Shown: positions 1-9,169, numbered from the stretch's first letter. The stretch is DNA of 64,000 nucleotides from Colwellia sp. 1_MG-2023 (GCF_030546755.1 NZ_JAUOPE010000007.1:62001-126000), one strand, 5' to 3'. Program-made: numbers and translations. Notes: generated from the sequence alone by a model not told the origin.

Positions 1-239
1 GGAGAAATAGCTCGCGATAATTTGTCGATTAGCCCGGCATGCTCTGCCACTTTCATCATCCCTAGCCAAAAACTTAAAATTCCAATCAATCCAATCGCGA
101 TATCAACGGTTACTTTTGACATATCAAAAAGTGAAGCAAGCAACTGTTCAAAAATTAGCACCTGATCTAGTACTAACCATTGATAAAGTGCACATATAAA
201 GGCAATAAGAAAAAAACTGATCCAAAGGCGATTTAACAC
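1..239 (-). CDS. Nucleoside-recognition (SpmA/SpmB-like) membrane protein, N-terminal part
   Basis: This is the first 79 codons of a gene that runs off the left edge. It starts at a GTG (237-239) and reads MLNRLWISFF, then two hydrophobic stretches, then GIGLIGILSF-like and LSFWLGMMKVAEHAG-like segments. That pattern belongs to the nucleoside recognition/Gate domain membrane proteins related to SpmA and SpmB. In Alteromonadales they are long fused proteins of unknown substrate. The missing C-terminal part prevents a closer call. The start has only a weak ribosome binding site, so a different start is possible. Confidence 0.6.
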   Translation of the reverse strand, partial: MLNRLWISFFLIAFICALYQWLVLDQVLIFEQLLASLFDMSKVTVDIAIGLIGILSFWLGMMKVAEHAGLIDKLSRAIS

Positions 240-517
240 GGTAACTTTTAATTATTTAAGATGAAAACACAATCATTGCATAGTTAATTACATACTTAAA
301 TAATTAACTAACTAATTAGTTAAAAAATTAGTTAGTAATAAAGTTTAATGGCTCACCTTTGGGTAAAGCTGTGAGTAACTTGTGAACTAGCAGTATAAAA
401 GCCGTTGATATCATGTGGCAATAACGTCATACAAAAGTTAAAACCACCTATTTATCAATAGATTAAACAATACTAAAAATAAAATTAGCAATTAGTAAAC
501 TTTGCACTACAATTAAC

Positions 518-546
518 TTTACAGATTGTTTATTAACCAATAATGC
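518..546 (+). promoter_or_regulatory. Candidate sigma-70 promoter of an intergenic small RNA
   Basis: TTTACA (518-523) and TAATGC (541-546) are separated by exactly 17 bases. The -35 matches 5 of 6 consensus bases; the -10 is weak. Transcription would begin near 552-554 and end at the strong terminator at 624-657, with no reading frame between. The promoter is inferred from spacing and from the otherwise unexplained terminator. Confidence 0.35.
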
Positions 547-552
547 TCGCAA

Positions 553-657
553 GCTTTCTATTGTTTTAGTAATAAAACCTGTTAATTAGCGCACGGCTCA
601 TCTCCTTTTTGAGCCATCCCCTAAGCCCGAAACTAGGTGTAGTTTCGGGCTGTTTTT
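553..657 (+). ncRNA. Candidate small RNA of about 105 nt
   Basis: A plus-strand intrinsic terminator at 624-657 has no gene upstream of it on that strand, and a promoter-like pair lies at 518-546. The implied transcript carries a 6-bp hairpin at 595-615, GGCTCA paired with TGAGCC, whose 9-nt loop TCTCCTTTT is complementary to a Shine-Dalgarno stretch. A pyrimidine-rich loop able to pair with ribosome binding sites, followed by a terminator with a U tract, is the usual build of a trans-acting regulatory RNA. I do not recognise the family. It also lies antisense to any readthrough from tatD. Confidence 0.35.
624..657 (+). terminator. Strong intrinsic terminator on the plus strand
   Basis: AGCCCGAAACTA (624-635) pairs perfectly with TAGTTTCGGGCT (640-651) around a GGTG loop, followed by GTTTTT. 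Read on the minus strand the hairpin is followed by TAGGGGATGG, with no U tract, so it works on the plus strand and is not the terminator of the leftward tatD operon. Confidence 0.75.
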
Positions 658-714
658 ATTGCTAATCCCGATAAAATTTTACCACCATCAAAGAAAACCT
701 AAGGACAAATTTAC

Positions 715-1485
715 TTACGTTAATTTAAAAAGACGTTTGAAGTTTTCCGTTGATATTTTAGCGATATGCTCAACAGATTGTCCGCGAATGCTTGCTAAAT
801 GTTTAGCGACTTCAACCACATAAGCTGGTTGGTTTTGCGAACCTCGATGGGGAACTGGTGCTAAATAAGGCGAGTCTGTCTCTATTAAAATTTTATCATC
901 AGGCACCTTTTTGGCGACTTCACGCAAAGCACTGGCATTTTTAAAAGTAACAATACCGGAAAACGAAATATAAAAGCCCATTTCAATCGCTTGCTCTGCC
1001 ATTTCCCATGTTTCAGTAAAACAATGAAGTATTCCACTGACATTTTCAGCCTTTTCTTCCCGTAAAATATCAAGAGTATCTTGTTGTGCATCACGAGTAT
1101 GGATAATTAATGGTTTATTAAGTTGATTAGCAACGCGTATATGTTTTCGAAATGAATCAAGTTGCACAGCTTTCGTTTCTGGAGCATAAAAATAATCTAA
1201 ACCCGTTTCACCAATGGCAATTACTCTTGGCGATTTTGATAGTTCAGCCAAAAGGTTTTGATCGACTTCATCACTTTGGTTTAAGGGATGTGTGCCACAA
1301 GTCAACAACACATTATCGTATTTTGCTGTTTGCTCTGCCATTGATGGAAAGTCTTCCAAGGTAACACTGACACATAATAACTGGTTTACCTGAGCTGCTT
1401 GAGCTGCAGTAATAACATTATCTAAGTTATTGTCAAACGAAGTAAGATCAAGGCGATCTAAATGGCAATGTGAATCTATGTACAA
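715..1485 (-). CDS. tatD: TatD family metal-dependent hydrolase (DNase)
   Basis: The 256-residue protein is a TIM-barrel metallohydrolase of the TatD/YcfH family, cytoplasmic 3'-5' exonuclease-type enzymes acting on DNA. Metal ligands are visible: H6 and H8 in DSHCHLD, E93 in GETGLDY, H129 in IIHTRD, H154 in LHCF and D204 in ETDSPYL. Length is normal. The start is a TTG at 1483-1485, supported by AGGAG seven bases upstream. It is the last gene of the run holB-pilZ-tatD, the standard order in gammaproteobacteria, where this paralogue is called ycfH. The exact substrate of this copy is not shown by sequence. Confidence 0.9.
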   Translation of the reverse strand: MYIDSHCHLDRLDLTSFDNNLDNVITAAQAAQVNQLLCVSVTLEDFPSMAEQTAKYDNVLLTCGTHPLNQSDEVDQNLLAELSKSPRVIAIGETGLDYFYAPETKAVQLDSFRKHIRVANQLNKPLIIHTRDAQQDTLDILREEKAENVSGILHCFTETWEMAEQAIEMGFYISFSGIVTFKNASALREVAKKVPDDKILIETDSPYLAPVPHRGSQNQPAYVVEVAKHLASIRGQSVEHIAKISTENFKRLFKLT

Positions 1486-1543
1486 CGAAGTACTCCTATA
1501 ATATATGAATTAGATTTAATAAATGAATAGCGGGTAAGCGTTA

Positions 1544-1870
1544 TTACATGGTTAATGTAGCATCAGAAGAATTAAGAAGACGACCAATGGCTTTTTCAAT
1601 TTGACTACGCATATTATCTGGGTCTTCAACAAAGGTTATACCTATACCCGCCGGAGTACCATTTTGCACACCAATAGGAGTTAACCAACAAACTTTACCA
1701 ATAATTTGTGACGGCTCTAATGAATCAGGTAACAAAACTTCTAATTCTATATCAACGTCTAATTCAAATTGCTCTGTCGTTCTAACAAATAAACCACCAT
1801 TTTTTACAAATGGCATATAAGATTGATATAAATCTCGGTCGTTGACAAACTCTAAGTACAAATGTTCCAT
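1544..1870 (-). CDS. pilZ: PilZ domain protein, type IV pilus PilZ type
   Basis: This 108-residue protein is one PilZ domain. It matches the founding PilZ of type IV pilus assembly: YMPFVKNGGLF near residue 20, a KVCWLTPIG strand near 60-67 and GIGITF near 77. The N-terminal arginine motif RxxxR needed for c-di-GMP binding is absent, as in Pseudomonas PilZ, so it probably acts by protein contacts (PilB, FimX type) and not as a c-di-GMP sensor. It starts one base after the holB stop codon behind a good GAGGAAT site, so the two are co-translated. The holB-pilZ order is the usual one in Pseudomonas and Alteromonadales. Confidence 0.85.
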   Translation of the reverse strand: MEHLYLEFVNDRDLYQSYMPFVKNGGLFVRTTEQFELDVDIELEVLLPDSLEPSQIIGKVCWLTPIGVQNGTPAGIGITFVEDPDNMRSQIEKAIGRLLNSSDATLTM

Positions 1871-1871
1871 A

Positions 1872-2858
1872 TTATTCCTCTACTGCATTCATTGTAATCC
1901 AAATATCCACTAACAATTTTTCTACATTATATTCTGCATTTAATTGGACTAAAGTAAGTCGTTGTTTATTAAACTGTTTGATTAATAAATAAACTTGCCA
2001 AAGTTTTTCTTTATTGCTTGTTAAGTATTCTAGTAAGTTATCATCTGAAAGACCATCAAGATTAACATGGCTTAGCCAACTAGCTTCTGCCCTCATCAAA
2101 TTCGTGATAACCCTTTCTAACCAATTGATACTATTTTCGTTATCATTCAATTGCGCTAACAATGACAATCTTTGATTTTTATCGATTAAAAATCGAATAA
2201 AACATTGGCTGAATTTTAGGTATTGTTGAGCAAGTTGGTTATCGCTAAGCTCAGATAAATGCGTCAAATTAATAAAAGGATCTTGATTTAATTTTTTAAG
2301 ATGGCCGTTATCTAAATAGCTTAATAATTCATTTCCTGTAGGTGGTTTAAGCTGTATATGCCGACAGCGACTAATAATCGTAGGTAATAAACGTTGTTCA
2401 TCATTAACTAACAATATAATAAAACTATTGTTAGTTGGCTCTTCTAAGGTTTTTAACAAGGCATTGGCTGCCGACTCTGTCATCGACTCCGCATTTTCAA
2501 TGATCACCACTTGATTCGTTGCTAATTGTGCGGTTTTTTCAAAAAATCGACTAACATTTCTTATTTGATCAACACCAATACTCGAAGTGGTTAATTCAAT
2601 ATTTAAATGATCAGGGTGCGTTTGTTGCTGGTACAAATTACAAGACTTGCATTGACGACATGGAATGTCAGCTACCCCTTCAAGATTCTGCAAGGGCTCA
2701 GTATGCAAAGTTTGGCATAATAAGGTATTCGATAACCAGCGAGCTAACTCTGATTTTCCAGCACCATGCGCACCAGATATAATCAAAGCATGGGGTAAAC
2801 TTTGTTGTTTTAATAACTCAATAAAATGAGCTTTATTGTCGGCTAACCAAGGTTTCAT
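1872..2858 (-). CDS. holB: DNA polymerase III delta' subunit
   Basis: The 328-residue protein is the delta' subunit of the clamp loader, which opens the beta clamp and loads it at primed sites. An AAA+ fold is seen: a P-loop GAHGAGKS near residue 30, a zinc module with CRQCKSC near 67-73, ALLKTLEEP near 133-141 and the SRC sensor motif near 162. The P-loop is intact, unlike the degenerate one of E. coli HolB. The C-terminal oligomerisation region is poorly conserved, as usual. The ATG overlaps the tmk stop codon (ATGA, 2855-2858), which implies translational coupling. Confidence 0.95.
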   Translation of the reverse strand: MKPWLADNKAHFIELLKQQSLPHALIISGAHGAGKSELARWLSNTLLCQTLHTEPLQNLEGVADIPCRQCKSCNLYQQQTHPDHLNIELTTSSIGVDQIRNVSRFFEKTAQLATNQVVIIENAESMTESAANALLKTLEEPTNNSFIILLVNDEQRLLPTIISRCRHIQLKPPTGNELLSYLDNGHLKKLNQDPFINLTHLSELSDNQLAQQYLKFSQCFIRFLIDKNQRLSLLAQLNDNENSINWLERVITNLMRAEASWLSHVNLDGLSDDNLLEYLTSNKEKLWQVYLLIKQFNKQRLTLVQLNAEYNVEKLLVDIWITMNAVEE

Positions 2859-3499
2859 TTATCACTTTCCAAAGTGCTTTTAATGAAGTTTGTTACATGA
2901 GATTTTATATTTTGATGAACAGTTGCCATATCTTCACCGGCATTAATTGTGATGATACTGTCGTCAGCATTGGCGATTTGACAATACTTATCACGCACGC
3001 GATGAAAAAATTCAATCTTTTCTTGTTCTATTCTATCTAATGCACCTCTTGCTTGTGCACGCGATAAACCTTGCTCAGGTGAGATATCAAGATATAAAGT
3101 TAAGTCAGGTTTAAAACCTTTTAGGGTGATCTCGGCGATCATATTCATTATTTTATCATCAAACTGGCGACCACCGCCTTGATAGGCTCTAGAAGAAAGA
3201 TCATGCCTATCTCCTACCACCCACTTACCTTCATTTAATGCCGGTAAAATTCGATTGGCTAATAATTGACTACGCGCCGCATACATTAATAATAATTCGG
3301 TTTCTTGAGTGACCGTTTCATTATGATCTGCAGACTTTACTATTTCACGTAATGATTCCGCTAATAAAGTTCCTCCCGGCTCTCGTGTGGTAATATATGC
3401 TTGTTGAAATTCTTCTAGGGTATTTTTTACCACTTCAATAGCGGAAGACTTTCCTGCCCCTTCAATCCCTTCAATTACAATAAATTTTCCAATACTCAT
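2855..3499 (-). CDS. tmk: Thymidylate kinase
   Basis: This 214-residue enzyme phosphorylates dTMP to dTDP with ATP, an essential step in dTTP synthesis. Motifs: P-loop IEGIEGAGKSS near residues 9-19, REPGGT near 40, the DRHDLSSRAYQGGGR segment near 96-110 and a lid region with RARGALDRIE near 149-158. Length fits the bacterial family. It lies between mltG and holB, the conserved pabC-mltG-tmk-holB order, and overlaps holB by four bases. The start is an ATG 29 bases after the mltG stop. Confidence 0.96.
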   Translation of the reverse strand: MSIGKFIVIEGIEGAGKSSAIEVVKNTLEEFQQAYITTREPGGTLLAESLREIVKSADHNETVTQETELLLMYAARSQLLANRILPALNEGKWVVGDRHDLSSRAYQGGGRQFDDKIMNMIAEITLKGFKPDLTLYLDISPEQGLSRAQARGALDRIEQEKIEFFHRVRDKYCQIANADDSIITINAGEDMATVHQNIKSHVTNFIKSTLESDK

Positions 3500-3528
3500 A
3501 AAATCTCTTAATCACTTACTAAATGTGT

Positions 3529-4533
3529 TTATTTACCTAACTGGTACTTGGCTACGGCCTTATTATGCTCAGTTAACGTCGTTGAAAAGATGTGCTTTCC
3601 TTGGCCATTACTAACAAAATAAAAATAATCACTCTCTTCAGGGTGCATAGCAGCCTCAAGTGCAGATAAGCCTGGCATTGCAATAGGTGTAGGAGGTAAT
3701 CCATTAATACGATAAGTATTATATGGCGTCTTTTCGCGTAAATGTATTCGTTTAATATCACCTTGATATCGTTCACCTAAGCCATAAATTACTGTCGGAT
3801 CGGTTTGTAGTCGCATTTTGTTATTTAATCGATTAATAAAAACTGACGATATCCGAGTATGTTCAGAAAATTTACCACTTTCTTTTTCAATAATGGAAGC
3901 CATGATCAATGCTTGATACGAATTTTTATAGGGTAGTCCTACCGCTCTCGTATTCCAAGCAAGATCTAATTGCTGCTTCATCTTTACATAAGCTTTTTTC
4001 AGGACTTCTATATCAGTTGTTTTGTAAGTAAAAGCATACGTATCAGGAAAAAATAACCCTTCAGGGTTAGCTTGCTCAATGCCAAATGATTGTAACATTT
4101 GCTTAATTGATTCAGCACTTTGTAAACGCTGCGTTAATTCGCTACGGGTCTTTAATTGTGCTAACCATTGTTTAAAAGTAGAGCCTTCAACAAAAGTAAT
4201 AAAAAATTGATGCTCATCTCCTTTAGCGATCATTGATAATATTGATAGATAGCTTTGCCCAGGCTTAATTAAATATGTTCCGGCTTTTATTTTCGCATAC
4301 TGTTTATTGAAACGAATATAGTTTCTTAGCCAAAATCTCGTATCCACTACGCCATCATTTTGTAGTTTTTTAGTAAAGCGATTAAATGTAGTACCAGGAG
4401 CTAAAGTAATAAAAGTTTCATCGACAAGCAGGTTCGCCTCATTAACTTTAAGGTAAGTTGTCGCCACTAAAGTGATTAACAACAAACACGCAATAAAAAA
4501 AACAACAACTGAGATTTTAATTAATCGAGTCAA
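3529..4533 (-). CDS. mltG: Endolytic murein transglycosylase MltG
   Basis: The 334-residue inner-membrane enzyme cleaves nascent glycan strands and is thought to set chain ends during cell wall synthesis. One N-terminal transmembrane helix (about residues 8-28) anchors a periplasmic YceG domain. The catalytic glutamate is in SIIEKESGKF near residue 217, with TDPTVIYGLG and the C-terminal YFYFVSNGQGKHIFS as family signatures. The start is TTG at 4531-4533 with AAGGA about eight bases upstream; it lies one base after the pabC stop. An ATG start is not available at this position. Confidence 0.93.
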   Translation of the reverse strand: MTRLIKISVVVFFIACLLLITLVATTYLKVNEANLLVDETFITLAPGTTFNRFTKKLQNDGVVDTRFWLRNYIRFNKQYAKIKAGTYLIKPGQSYLSILSMIAKGDEHQFFITFVEGSTFKQWLAQLKTRSELTQRLQSAESIKQMLQSFGIEQANPEGLFFPDTYAFTYKTTDIEVLKKAYVKMKQQLDLAWNTRAVGLPYKNSYQALIMASIIEKESGKFSEHTRISSVFINRLNNKMRLQTDPTVIYGLGERYQGDIKRIHLREKTPYNTYRINGLPPTPIAMPGLSALEAAMHPEESDYFYFVSNGQGKHIFSTTLTEHNKAVAKYQLGK

Positions 4534-4534
4534 A

Positions 4535-5362
4535 TTAATTGTCCTTTTTTAGCGCTTTATCACGAAAATGACTTAATAAAATTTTCCGATATTGTATAAC
4601 CGACTCAGTATTTAAAGGTTTTTTATTGAATGTTTTTACAGGGACAATTCCCATGACACTATTACAAATAAACATCGCTGAAATATCGGTTAATTCGGTA
4701 GGCTTTTCTTTCACTTGTTGAACGCTTTCATCAAACGATAATATCTGTTGCCTATATAGCCCACAAACACCAGCATCATGTAAAATGGGCGTGAAAAGTT
4801 GCTTATCACGCAGCCAAAATACATTTGCGCAACTGGTTTCAACCACAAAGCCATTTAAATCACAGACTAATAAATCATCCGCTGGTGAGTTATCTAATTC
4901 ATCCCGAATTAAGACTTGTTCAAGTCGATTTAAGTGCTTAAGCCCTTTTAACAAAGGATTAAGACCTAATTGAATATTACAGTCTACAAGAGAAACACCT
5001 TGTTCAGACCATGTTTGATAATGCGTTGGAAAGTCATGAACAGATACTATGATTTGAGCCCCGTTGACGCCTTTACGGGAATATCCTCTTCCTCCTGAGC
5101 CAGCAGTGATAATAACCTTTAACACCGCTGTGGAAAAAGCTTTGGCTACAGCAACGACTTCATCAACTAATGCTTGGCTTTGAGTAAAGTCTATTTTTAA
5201 ATAATGGCAGCCTTCAATCAGGCGGTTGATATGTGCTGATAAAAACTGCACTTGGCCATTAATAATATGTGCTGTCGTAAAAATGCCGTCACCATAAGCA
5301 ATAGCTCTATCACTAATATCAATTGAAGATTGCTGTTGACCATTTACTGAATAATAAAGCAT
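4535..5362 (-). CDS. pabC: Aminodeoxychorismate lyase
   Basis: The 275-residue PLP enzyme converts 4-amino-4-deoxychorismate to p-aminobenzoate and pyruvate for folate synthesis. It has the fold type IV aminotransferase pattern: YGDGIFTT near residue 23, the PLP lysine in GLKHLNRLEQVL near residue 140-150, DLNGFVVETSCANVFW near 169-184 and a C-terminal ISAMFICNSVMGI segment. The sequence is close to E. coli PabC and not to branched-chain transaminases. It is the first gene of the pabC-mltG-tmk-holB-pilZ-tatD string, and a hairpin separates it from fabF upstream. Confidence 0.92.
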   Translation of the reverse strand: MLYYSVNGQQQSSIDISDRAIAYGDGIFTTAHIINGQVQFLSAHINRLIEGCHYLKIDFTQSQALVDEVVAVAKAFSTAVLKVIITAGSGGRGYSRKGVNGAQIIVSVHDFPTHYQTWSEQGVSLVDCNIQLGLNPLLKGLKHLNRLEQVLIRDELDNSPADDLLVCDLNGFVVETSCANVFWLRDKQLFTPILHDAGVCGLYRQQILSFDESVQQVKEKPTELTDISAMFICNSVMGIVPVKTFNKKPLNTESVIQYRKILLSHFRDKALKKDN

Positions 5363-5438
5363 GCATCACTCAAGATTTTATAATTTGTTGTCACAATTTT
5401 GTATATTTTTCCATTGAATACTTCGTCATTGTATTTAC

Positions 5439-5477
5439 AAATAAGCCTGAATACCACTACAGTATTCAGGCTTATTT
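5439..5477 (-). terminator. Hairpin between fabF and pabC
   Basis: A perfect 16-bp stem (5439-5454 with 5462-5477) has a 7-nt loop. It lies after fabF in the direction of transcription and before pabC, so it probably ends the fab operon. The U tract on the minus strand is short (TTT inside the stem end, then GTAAATAC), so termination may be partial. The plus strand has a better tail, ACTTTTTC. Confidence 0.6.
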
Positions 5478-5553
5478 ACTTTTTCATTTCAATTACGTAG
5501 TTTTAAGCGAGTAAAGATTAAAACTTTCACTTAAAAACGCTTACATGACTAAA

Positions 5554-6792
5554 TTAATTCACTTTTTTCAATACTAAGGTACCGTTTGTACCGCCAAAGC
5601 CAAATGAGTTACACAAGGCATATTCTAAATTAACATCGCGGGCACTCCCTTGAATATAATCGAGATCACATCCTTCATCTGGGTTATCGAGGTTAATTGT
5701 TGGTGGTACTTGGTTATTAAATAACGCTTGAGCGGTAAATATTGCTTCAACAGAGCCAGCAGCTCCCAATAAATGACCTGTCATCGATTTGGTCGAGCCC
5801 ATCATAGTAGAATAAGCTGCTTCACCAAATACTGACTTAACGGCATTGGTTTCGGCTTTATCACCAGCCATCGTTGATGTTCCGTGCGCGTTGATATAAC
5901 CAATTTGCTCCGCATTAATCTTGGCATCTCGTAAAGCATTTTTCATGGCTAACGCACCACCCGCACCATCAGCTGGCGGTGAAGTCATGTGATAAGCATC
6001 TCCACTCATACCAAAACCGACGATTTCTGCATATATATTTGCACCTCGAGCTTTAGCATGTTCATACTCTTCAACAACGACAATGCCAGCACCATCACTG
6101 AGAACAAAACCATCACGGTCTTTATCCCAAGGTCGACTTGCCGCTTGCGGATCATCATTACGCGTAGAAAGCGCTCTTGCCGCGCAAAAGCCACCAATGC
6201 CTAATTCCGTTGATGCTTTTTCAGCACCACCGGCAAGCATTGCATCAGCATCGCCATGCATAATCATTCGAGCAGCGTGACCAATATTATGCACGCCAGA
6301 AGTACAAGCTGTGACAATCGCAATATTAGGACCTCGTAGCCCTAGTTTTATTGATAGATGGCCGGCCGCCATATTTAAAATCGTAGACGGACAAAAAAAT
6401 GGTGAAAGCTTTCTTACGCCACCTTTGAGGTATTTGGTATGATTTTCTTCAATTAAAGACAAGCCACCGATACCTGAACCTACTGCAACACCAATACGTT
6501 CAGCATTATCCTCTGTAACTTCTAAACCCGAATGTTCAAATGCTTGAATACCTGCCGCAAGACCGTATTGAATGAATAAGTCCATTTTTTTAGTGTCTCT
6601 TTTGGCGATACCAAATTGTTCAGGATCAAAACCTTTAACTAAACCTGCAAATTTCGTTGGAAAATTACTGACATCAAAATGCTCAATAGCACCAATACCG
6701 CTTTTTCCCGCTAATAAATTTTGCCATGTAGATTCAGCATTGTTTCCCAATGGGGAAAGCATACCATAACCGGTAATTACAACACGTCGCAT
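5554..6792 (-). CDS. fabF: 3-oxoacyl-ACP synthase II
   Basis: The 412-residue KAS II elongates acyl-ACP with malonyl-ACP, including the C16 to C18 step that governs temperature-dependent unsaturation. The Cys-His-His triad is visible: Cys in [12 protein letters not shown] near residue 163, His in [11 protein letters not shown] near 302 and His in [11 protein letters not shown] near 339. The C-terminal glycine-rich [12 protein letters not shown] is typical. Length is normal. It sits at the end of plsX-fabD-fabG-acpP-fabF, separated from acpP by a terminator-like hairpin that would lower its expression relative to acpP. Confidence 0.97.
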   Translation of the reverse strand: MRRVVITGYGMLSPLGNNAESTWQNLLAGKSGIGAIEHFDVSNFPTKFAGLVKGFDPEQFGIAKRDTKKMDLFIQYGLAAGIQAFEHSGLEVTEDNAERIGVAVGSGIGGLSLIEENHTKYLKGGVRKLSPFFCPSTILNMAAGHLSIKLGLRGPNIAIVTACTSGVHNIGHAARMIMHGDADAMLAGGAEKASTELGIGGFCAARALSTRNDDPQAASRPWDKDRDGFVLSDGAGIVVVEEYEHAKARGANIYAEIVGFGMSGDAYHMTSPPADGAGGALAMKNALRDAKINAEQIGYINAHGTSTMAGDKAETNAVKSVFGEAAYSTMMGSTKSMTGHLLGAAGSVEAIFTAQALFNNQVPPTINLDNPDEGCDLDYIQGSARDVNLEYALCNSFGFGGTNGTLVLKKVN

Positions 6793-6868
6793 AGGAAGAG
6801 TTGCCTCCGATAGAATTGAATATTTGAAAAAGTTGGATTTGTTTAAATACGCTCAACGGTTATTGAGA

Positions 6869-6902
6869 GATAAAAACAAAATAGGCGGTAATTATACCGC
6901 CT
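6869..6902 (-). terminator. Terminator after acpP, before fabF
   Basis: AGGCGGTA (6883-6890) pairs with TACCGCCT (6895-6902) around a 4-nt loop. On the minus strand the stem is followed by ATTTTGTTTTT. It lies 27 bases after the acpP stop and 77 bases before fabF, as expected for partial termination that lets the very abundant ACP be made in excess over FabF. Confidence 0.7.
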
Positions 6903-6928
6903 GATTCATTACTTTAAACGAGCTAATA

Positions 6929-7162
6929 TTACTGGTTAGCGGTAACGTAATCGATAGCTGCTTGAACAGTTGTGATCTTTTCAGCTTCTTCGTCAGGAAT
7001 TTCTGTATCAAATTCTTCTTCTAACGCCATTACTAATTCAACTGTGTCTAAAGAATCTGCACCTAAGTCATCAACGAAAGAAGCTTCTGTTTTCACTTCG
7101 TCTTCGCTCACACCTAACTGCTCAATAGTAATTTTTTTTACGCGTTCTTCGATAGTACTCAT
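6929..7162 (-). CDS. acpP: Acyl carrier protein
   Basis: The 77-residue acidic protein carries acyl chains on a 4'-phosphopantetheine arm during fatty acid and lipid synthesis. The attachment serine is S37 in [12 protein letters not shown]. The rest, including [15 protein letters not shown], is nearly that of E. coli AcpP. An AAAGGAAAA site precedes the ATG. The gene has its own likely promoter in the 171-bp gap after fabG, and a terminator follows. Confidence 0.98.
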   Translation of the reverse strand: MSTIEERVKKITIEQLGVSEDEVKTEASFVDDLGADSLDTVELVMALEEEFDTEIPDEEAEKITTVQAAIDYVTANQ

Positions 7163-7206
7163 TTTTTTTCCTTTACTAGAAAATACAATTTTTCAAAATT
7201 GCGTGT

Positions 7207-7235
7207 AGTGTATTCGTCTAAAGCGTCCCTTGCAA
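7207..7235 (-). promoter_or_regulatory. Likely acpP promoter
   Basis: On the minus strand TTGCAA (7230-7235) and TACACT (7207-7212) are spaced by 17 bases, 45 bp upstream of the acpP ATG. Both hexamers match the sigma-70 consensus at four of six positions. A separate acpP promoter is common in this operon. Confidence 0.4.
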
Positions 7236-7333
7236 GCTTCTAATTTTGCTTTTTGCACTGGTCTAACCTTTAGACATAAATTTTATTATAATTTTTAATC
7301 GTGAATAATCAATATCTCAATGTTGAATATTGA

Positions 7334-8068
7334 TTAAACCATATACATGCCACCGTTTACATGCAATGTTTCACCGGTAATATATGCCGCGCTGTCAGAA
7401 GCTAAAAAAGCCACAGCATTTGCAATTTCTTCAGGCTTACCTAAACGATTTGCAGGCACTTGAGAGAATATACCTTCTTTTTGCTCATCTGTTAACGTTT
7501 GCGTCATGTCTGTGTCGATAAAGCCCGGAGAAACAGTGTTTACTGTGATACCACGAGATGCAACTTCACGTGCTAATGACTTAGTAAAGCCAATGAGTCC
7601 AGCTTTCGCAGTCGCATAGTTTACTTGTCCTGCATTGCCCATAGTGCCAACAACTGAGCCAATATTAATAATACGGCCATTGCGCTTTTTCATCATAGTA
7701 CGAATAACCGCTTTACTGATTTTAAAGACTGATGACAAGTTAGTATTGATAATATCGTCCCATTCATCGTCTTTCATACGCATAAATAAATTATCACGTG
7801 TGATACCGGCATTGTTGATTAAAATATCAACACCGCCAAAATTATCTTTAATCGTGTCAAATAATGACGCAATTGACTCATCATTTGTTACATTTAATAC
7901 CATGCCTTGTCCTGCACCTAAATAGTCACTGATTTTTTCAGCACCATGCTCTGAAGTAGCAGTACCAATTACCGTAGCACCTAACGTTTGTAGTTGAGTA
8001 GCAATGGCTTTACCGATACCTCGGCTTGCGCCTGTTACCAATGCCACCTTTCCTTCTAATGAAAACAT
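7334..8068 (-). CDS. fabG: 3-oxoacyl-ACP reductase
   Basis: The 244-residue NADPH-dependent reductase carries out the first reduction in each fatty acid elongation cycle. It is a short-chain dehydrogenase: TGASRGIGKAIA near residue 14 binds NADPH, NNAG is near 86, and the catalytic Ser-Tyr-Lys is seen as GSVVGTMG near 137 and YATAK near 151-155. The C-terminal GGMYMV is typical of FabG. It follows fabD by eight bases with an AGGA site. A 9-bp AT-rich hairpin (7307-7335) overlaps its stop codon. Confidence 0.97.
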   Translation of the reverse strand: MFSLEGKVALVTGASRGIGKAIATQLQTLGATVIGTATSEHGAEKISDYLGAGQGMVLNVTNDESIASLFDTIKDNFGGVDILINNAGITRDNLFMRMKDDEWDDIINTNLSSVFKISKAVIRTMMKKRNGRIINIGSVVGTMGNAGQVNYATAKAGLIGFTKSLAREVASRGITVNTVSPGFIDTDMTQTLTDEQKEGIFSQVPANRLGKPEEIANAVAFLASDSAAYITGETLHVNGGMYMV

Positions 8069-8076
8069 AATTTTTC

Positions 8077-9012
8077 CTATTTTATTAATTCTTTTGCTTT
8101 TGATAATGAGTCATTATCATTCACTGAAATACATGAAATGGTTTTATTTATTCTTTTTACTAAACCCTGTAATACTTTTCCTGGCCCTGCTTCTACAGCC
8201 GTATCAATTCCTTTATCAGCTAGAAGTTCAATAGTTTCTGTCCATCTTACTGGGCTATAAAGTTGTTTGATTAACGCTTGTTTAATCGCTTCTACGTCAC
8301 TTTCAATAGCAACATCAACATTATTAACCACAGGAGTATTTGGTTGATTGAAGGTTACCGCGTTAAATTCTTGCGCTAGCTTGTCTGCAGCATCTTTCAT
8401 TAATGCACAGTGAGACGGAACGCTAACAGGAAGTGGTAGCACACGTTTAGCGCCAGCTTCTTTACATAATAATCCTGCACGCTCTACCGCTTCTTTATTG
8501 CCGGCAATAACCACTTGACCAGGGGAATTAAAATTCACTGCAGAAACTACTTGTTGTTCTGCTGCTTGTGCGCAAGCTTCAATGATTTTGTCATCACTTA
8601 AGCCAATAACAGCGGCCATAGCGCCTACACCCTCTGGCACAGAAGCTTGCATAAATTCACCGCGCTTTTCAACGAGTTTAACACCATCAGCTAACGACAA
8701 AACACCCGCGCAAACTAATGCTGAATATTCGCCTAAACTATGTCCTGCAATGATCGATGGAGTAGATTCACTCTCTGCTTGCCATAAACGCCATAAAGCT
8801 ACACTAGCGGTTAGTAATGCCGGTTGTGTAAAATTAGTTTGATTAAGCTTTTCTGCAGGACCTTCACTGATTAATTGCCAAAGGTCATAACCTAAAGATT
8901 GAGATGCCTCTGAAAATGTTGACTGTACCACCGAATTTTCAGCAAAATCACTCAACATTGCAACGCTTTGAGATCCTTGTCCTGGAAAGATAAAGGCTAG
9001 ATTATTTTTCAT
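8077..9012 (-). CDS. fabD: Malonyl-CoA:ACP transacylase
   Basis: The enzyme moves malonyl groups from CoA to ACP. From the ATG at 9010-9012 it has 311 residues, the family norm: FIFPGQGSQ at the N terminus, the catalytic serine in AGHSLGEYSAL near residue 92, and HCALM containing the catalytic histidine near 200. A longer frame reaches 9093, but the extra 27 residues have no family counterpart, and TTTAGGTAA precedes the chosen ATG. plsX lies upstream; the usual fabH between plsX and fabD is absent. Confidence 0.96.
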   Translation of the reverse strand: MKNNLAFIFPGQGSQSVAMLSDFAENSVVQSTFSEASQSLGYDLWQLISEGPAEKLNQTNFTQPALLTASVALWRLWQAESESTPSIIAGHSLGEYSALVCAGVLSLADGVKLVEKRGEFMQASVPEGVGAMAAVIGLSDDKIIEACAQAAEQQVVSAVNFNSPGQVVIAGNKEAVERAGLLCKEAGAKRVLPLPVSVPSHCALMKDAADKLAQEFNAVTFNQPNTPVVNNVDVAIESDVEAIKQALIKQLYSPVRWTETIELLADKGIDTAVEAGPGKVLQGLVKRINKTISCISVNDNDSLSKAKELIK

Positions 9013-9169
9013 TGTATTACCTAAACGATTTAAACATGTAATGTTACTGTTTGAGCACCCAATAGAATGCAAAAAACGATAAAACAGTAACAACGAATTT
9101 TATAATGTTTGTGATTTAAGAGGATTGATTCTCAGTCCCGTTATGCGTTTATTACACATACCAATCGAC

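Noticed and set aside
7307-7335. 9-bp hairpin overlapping the fabG stop as a terminator.
   Set aside because: The stem is almost all A-T and no U tract follows on the minus strand, so termination is doubtful.
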